Positions 63,866-64,000 of a stretch of DNA of 64,000 nucleotides are shown piece by piece; the stretch's first letter is position 1, and each line of letters starts with the position of its first letter. The notes under the pieces are model-generated. The model ran no database searches and was not told the origin of the DNA. It saw only the letters and a program-made list of their open reading frames with translations. This stretch comes from Helicoverpa zea (taxonomy: Eukaryota > Arthropoda > Insecta > Lepidoptera > Noctuidae), in the NCBI RefSeq assembly GCF_022581195.2, contig NC_061455.1, positions 9,296,120 to 9,360,119 on the forward strand, read 5' to 3'. A program made the position numbers and the translations under genes.

Positions 63866-64000
63866 TCAGCAATATCCGATTTTTGACCTGGCCAGTGCGT
63901 CCCATCTGCGTCTCACCGGGCAGTCCGGGCTGAACGCATTATGCGTCGTTCCCTCCAGCCCGGCTGTAGTGCAGTTACAACAGGATGGGGGCGCATTGGC
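63866..64000 (-). CDS. ORF1 C-terminus (gag-like, CCHC), partial
   Basis: The frame enters from the right edge and ends at TGA 63866-63868. It encodes PSCCNC...THNAFSPDCPVRRRW, a CCHC-type zinc knuckle near the end of ORF1 as in R1-clade elements. It overlaps the open part of the ORF2 frame. Confidence 0.75.
   Translation of the reverse strand, partial: ANAPPSCCNCTTAGLEGTTHNAFSPDCPVRRRWDALARSKIGYC

Larger units (their letters stand above)
60054..64000 (-). mobile_element. R1-clade non-LTR retrotransposon, runs off the right edge
   Basis: The T-run 60053-60074 is the poly(A) tail of a minus-strand element, followed by a short 3' UTR, intact ORF2 and the end of ORF1. The tail abuts TTAGG repeats. 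In silkworm, R1-clade families such as TRAS and SART insert in telomeric TTAGG repeats; here the repeat may instead be a short internal tract. The 5' part lies outside the window. Confidence 0.9.

Overview
This window looks like a lepidopteran (moth or butterfly) nuclear genome. The evidence is a two-dsRBD R2D2 gene of the arthropod siRNA pathway, an insect-type MRE11, short stretches of the insect telomere motif TTAGG, tRNA-derived SINEs, short Helitron-like repeats ending in CTAGT, and a dense load of non-LTR retrotransposons and TIR elements. Most of the 64 kb is mobile DNA, much of it nested.

Regions. (1) 1-8.2 kb: end of a retroelement with a restriction-like endonuclease motif, then a Jockey-type element split by a 3,161-bp DNA transposon with an 8-bp target duplication and a broken THAP exon. 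That transposon itself carries an R1-type insertion. (2) 8.4-13.6 kb: a LOA-like retrotransposon with an intact APE-RT-RNase H ORF and a 13-bp target duplication. (3) 13.6-23 kb: host sequence with a candidate first exon of a membrane protein (minus strand), an intact three-exon THAP gene (minus, 17730-18770) that I assembled from splice sites, a pogo/Tigger remnant, and R2D2 (plus, four exons, 21093-22599). (4) 22.7-35 kb: nested elements, including a 4.1-kb P-like element (28336-32444) that holds a roughly 2-kb imperfect palindrome. (5) 36.1-37.95 kb: MRE11 (minus, single exon). (6) 38.4-54 kb: nested TIR elements and MITEs, a 147-bp-period tandem array inside a hAT-like element, a split restriction-like-endonuclease retroelement and a 579-bp tandem duplication. 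(7) 54.5-60 kb: a full-length minus-strand I-type retrotransposon with two intact ORFs meeting at TGATG. (8) 60.05-64 kb: an R1-clade element (minus) whose poly(A) abuts TTAGG repeats; its ORF1 runs off the window.

Only three complete host-like genes are supported: r2d2, mre11 and the small THAP gene. R2D2 works with Dicer-2 to load siRNA, and MRE11 acts in double-strand break repair. They are neighbours in a transposon-rich segment, and nothing in the sequence shows that they are co-regulated. Exact target duplications allow many insertions to be dated relative to each other. No computation or database search was run; family names rest on motifs read by eye.
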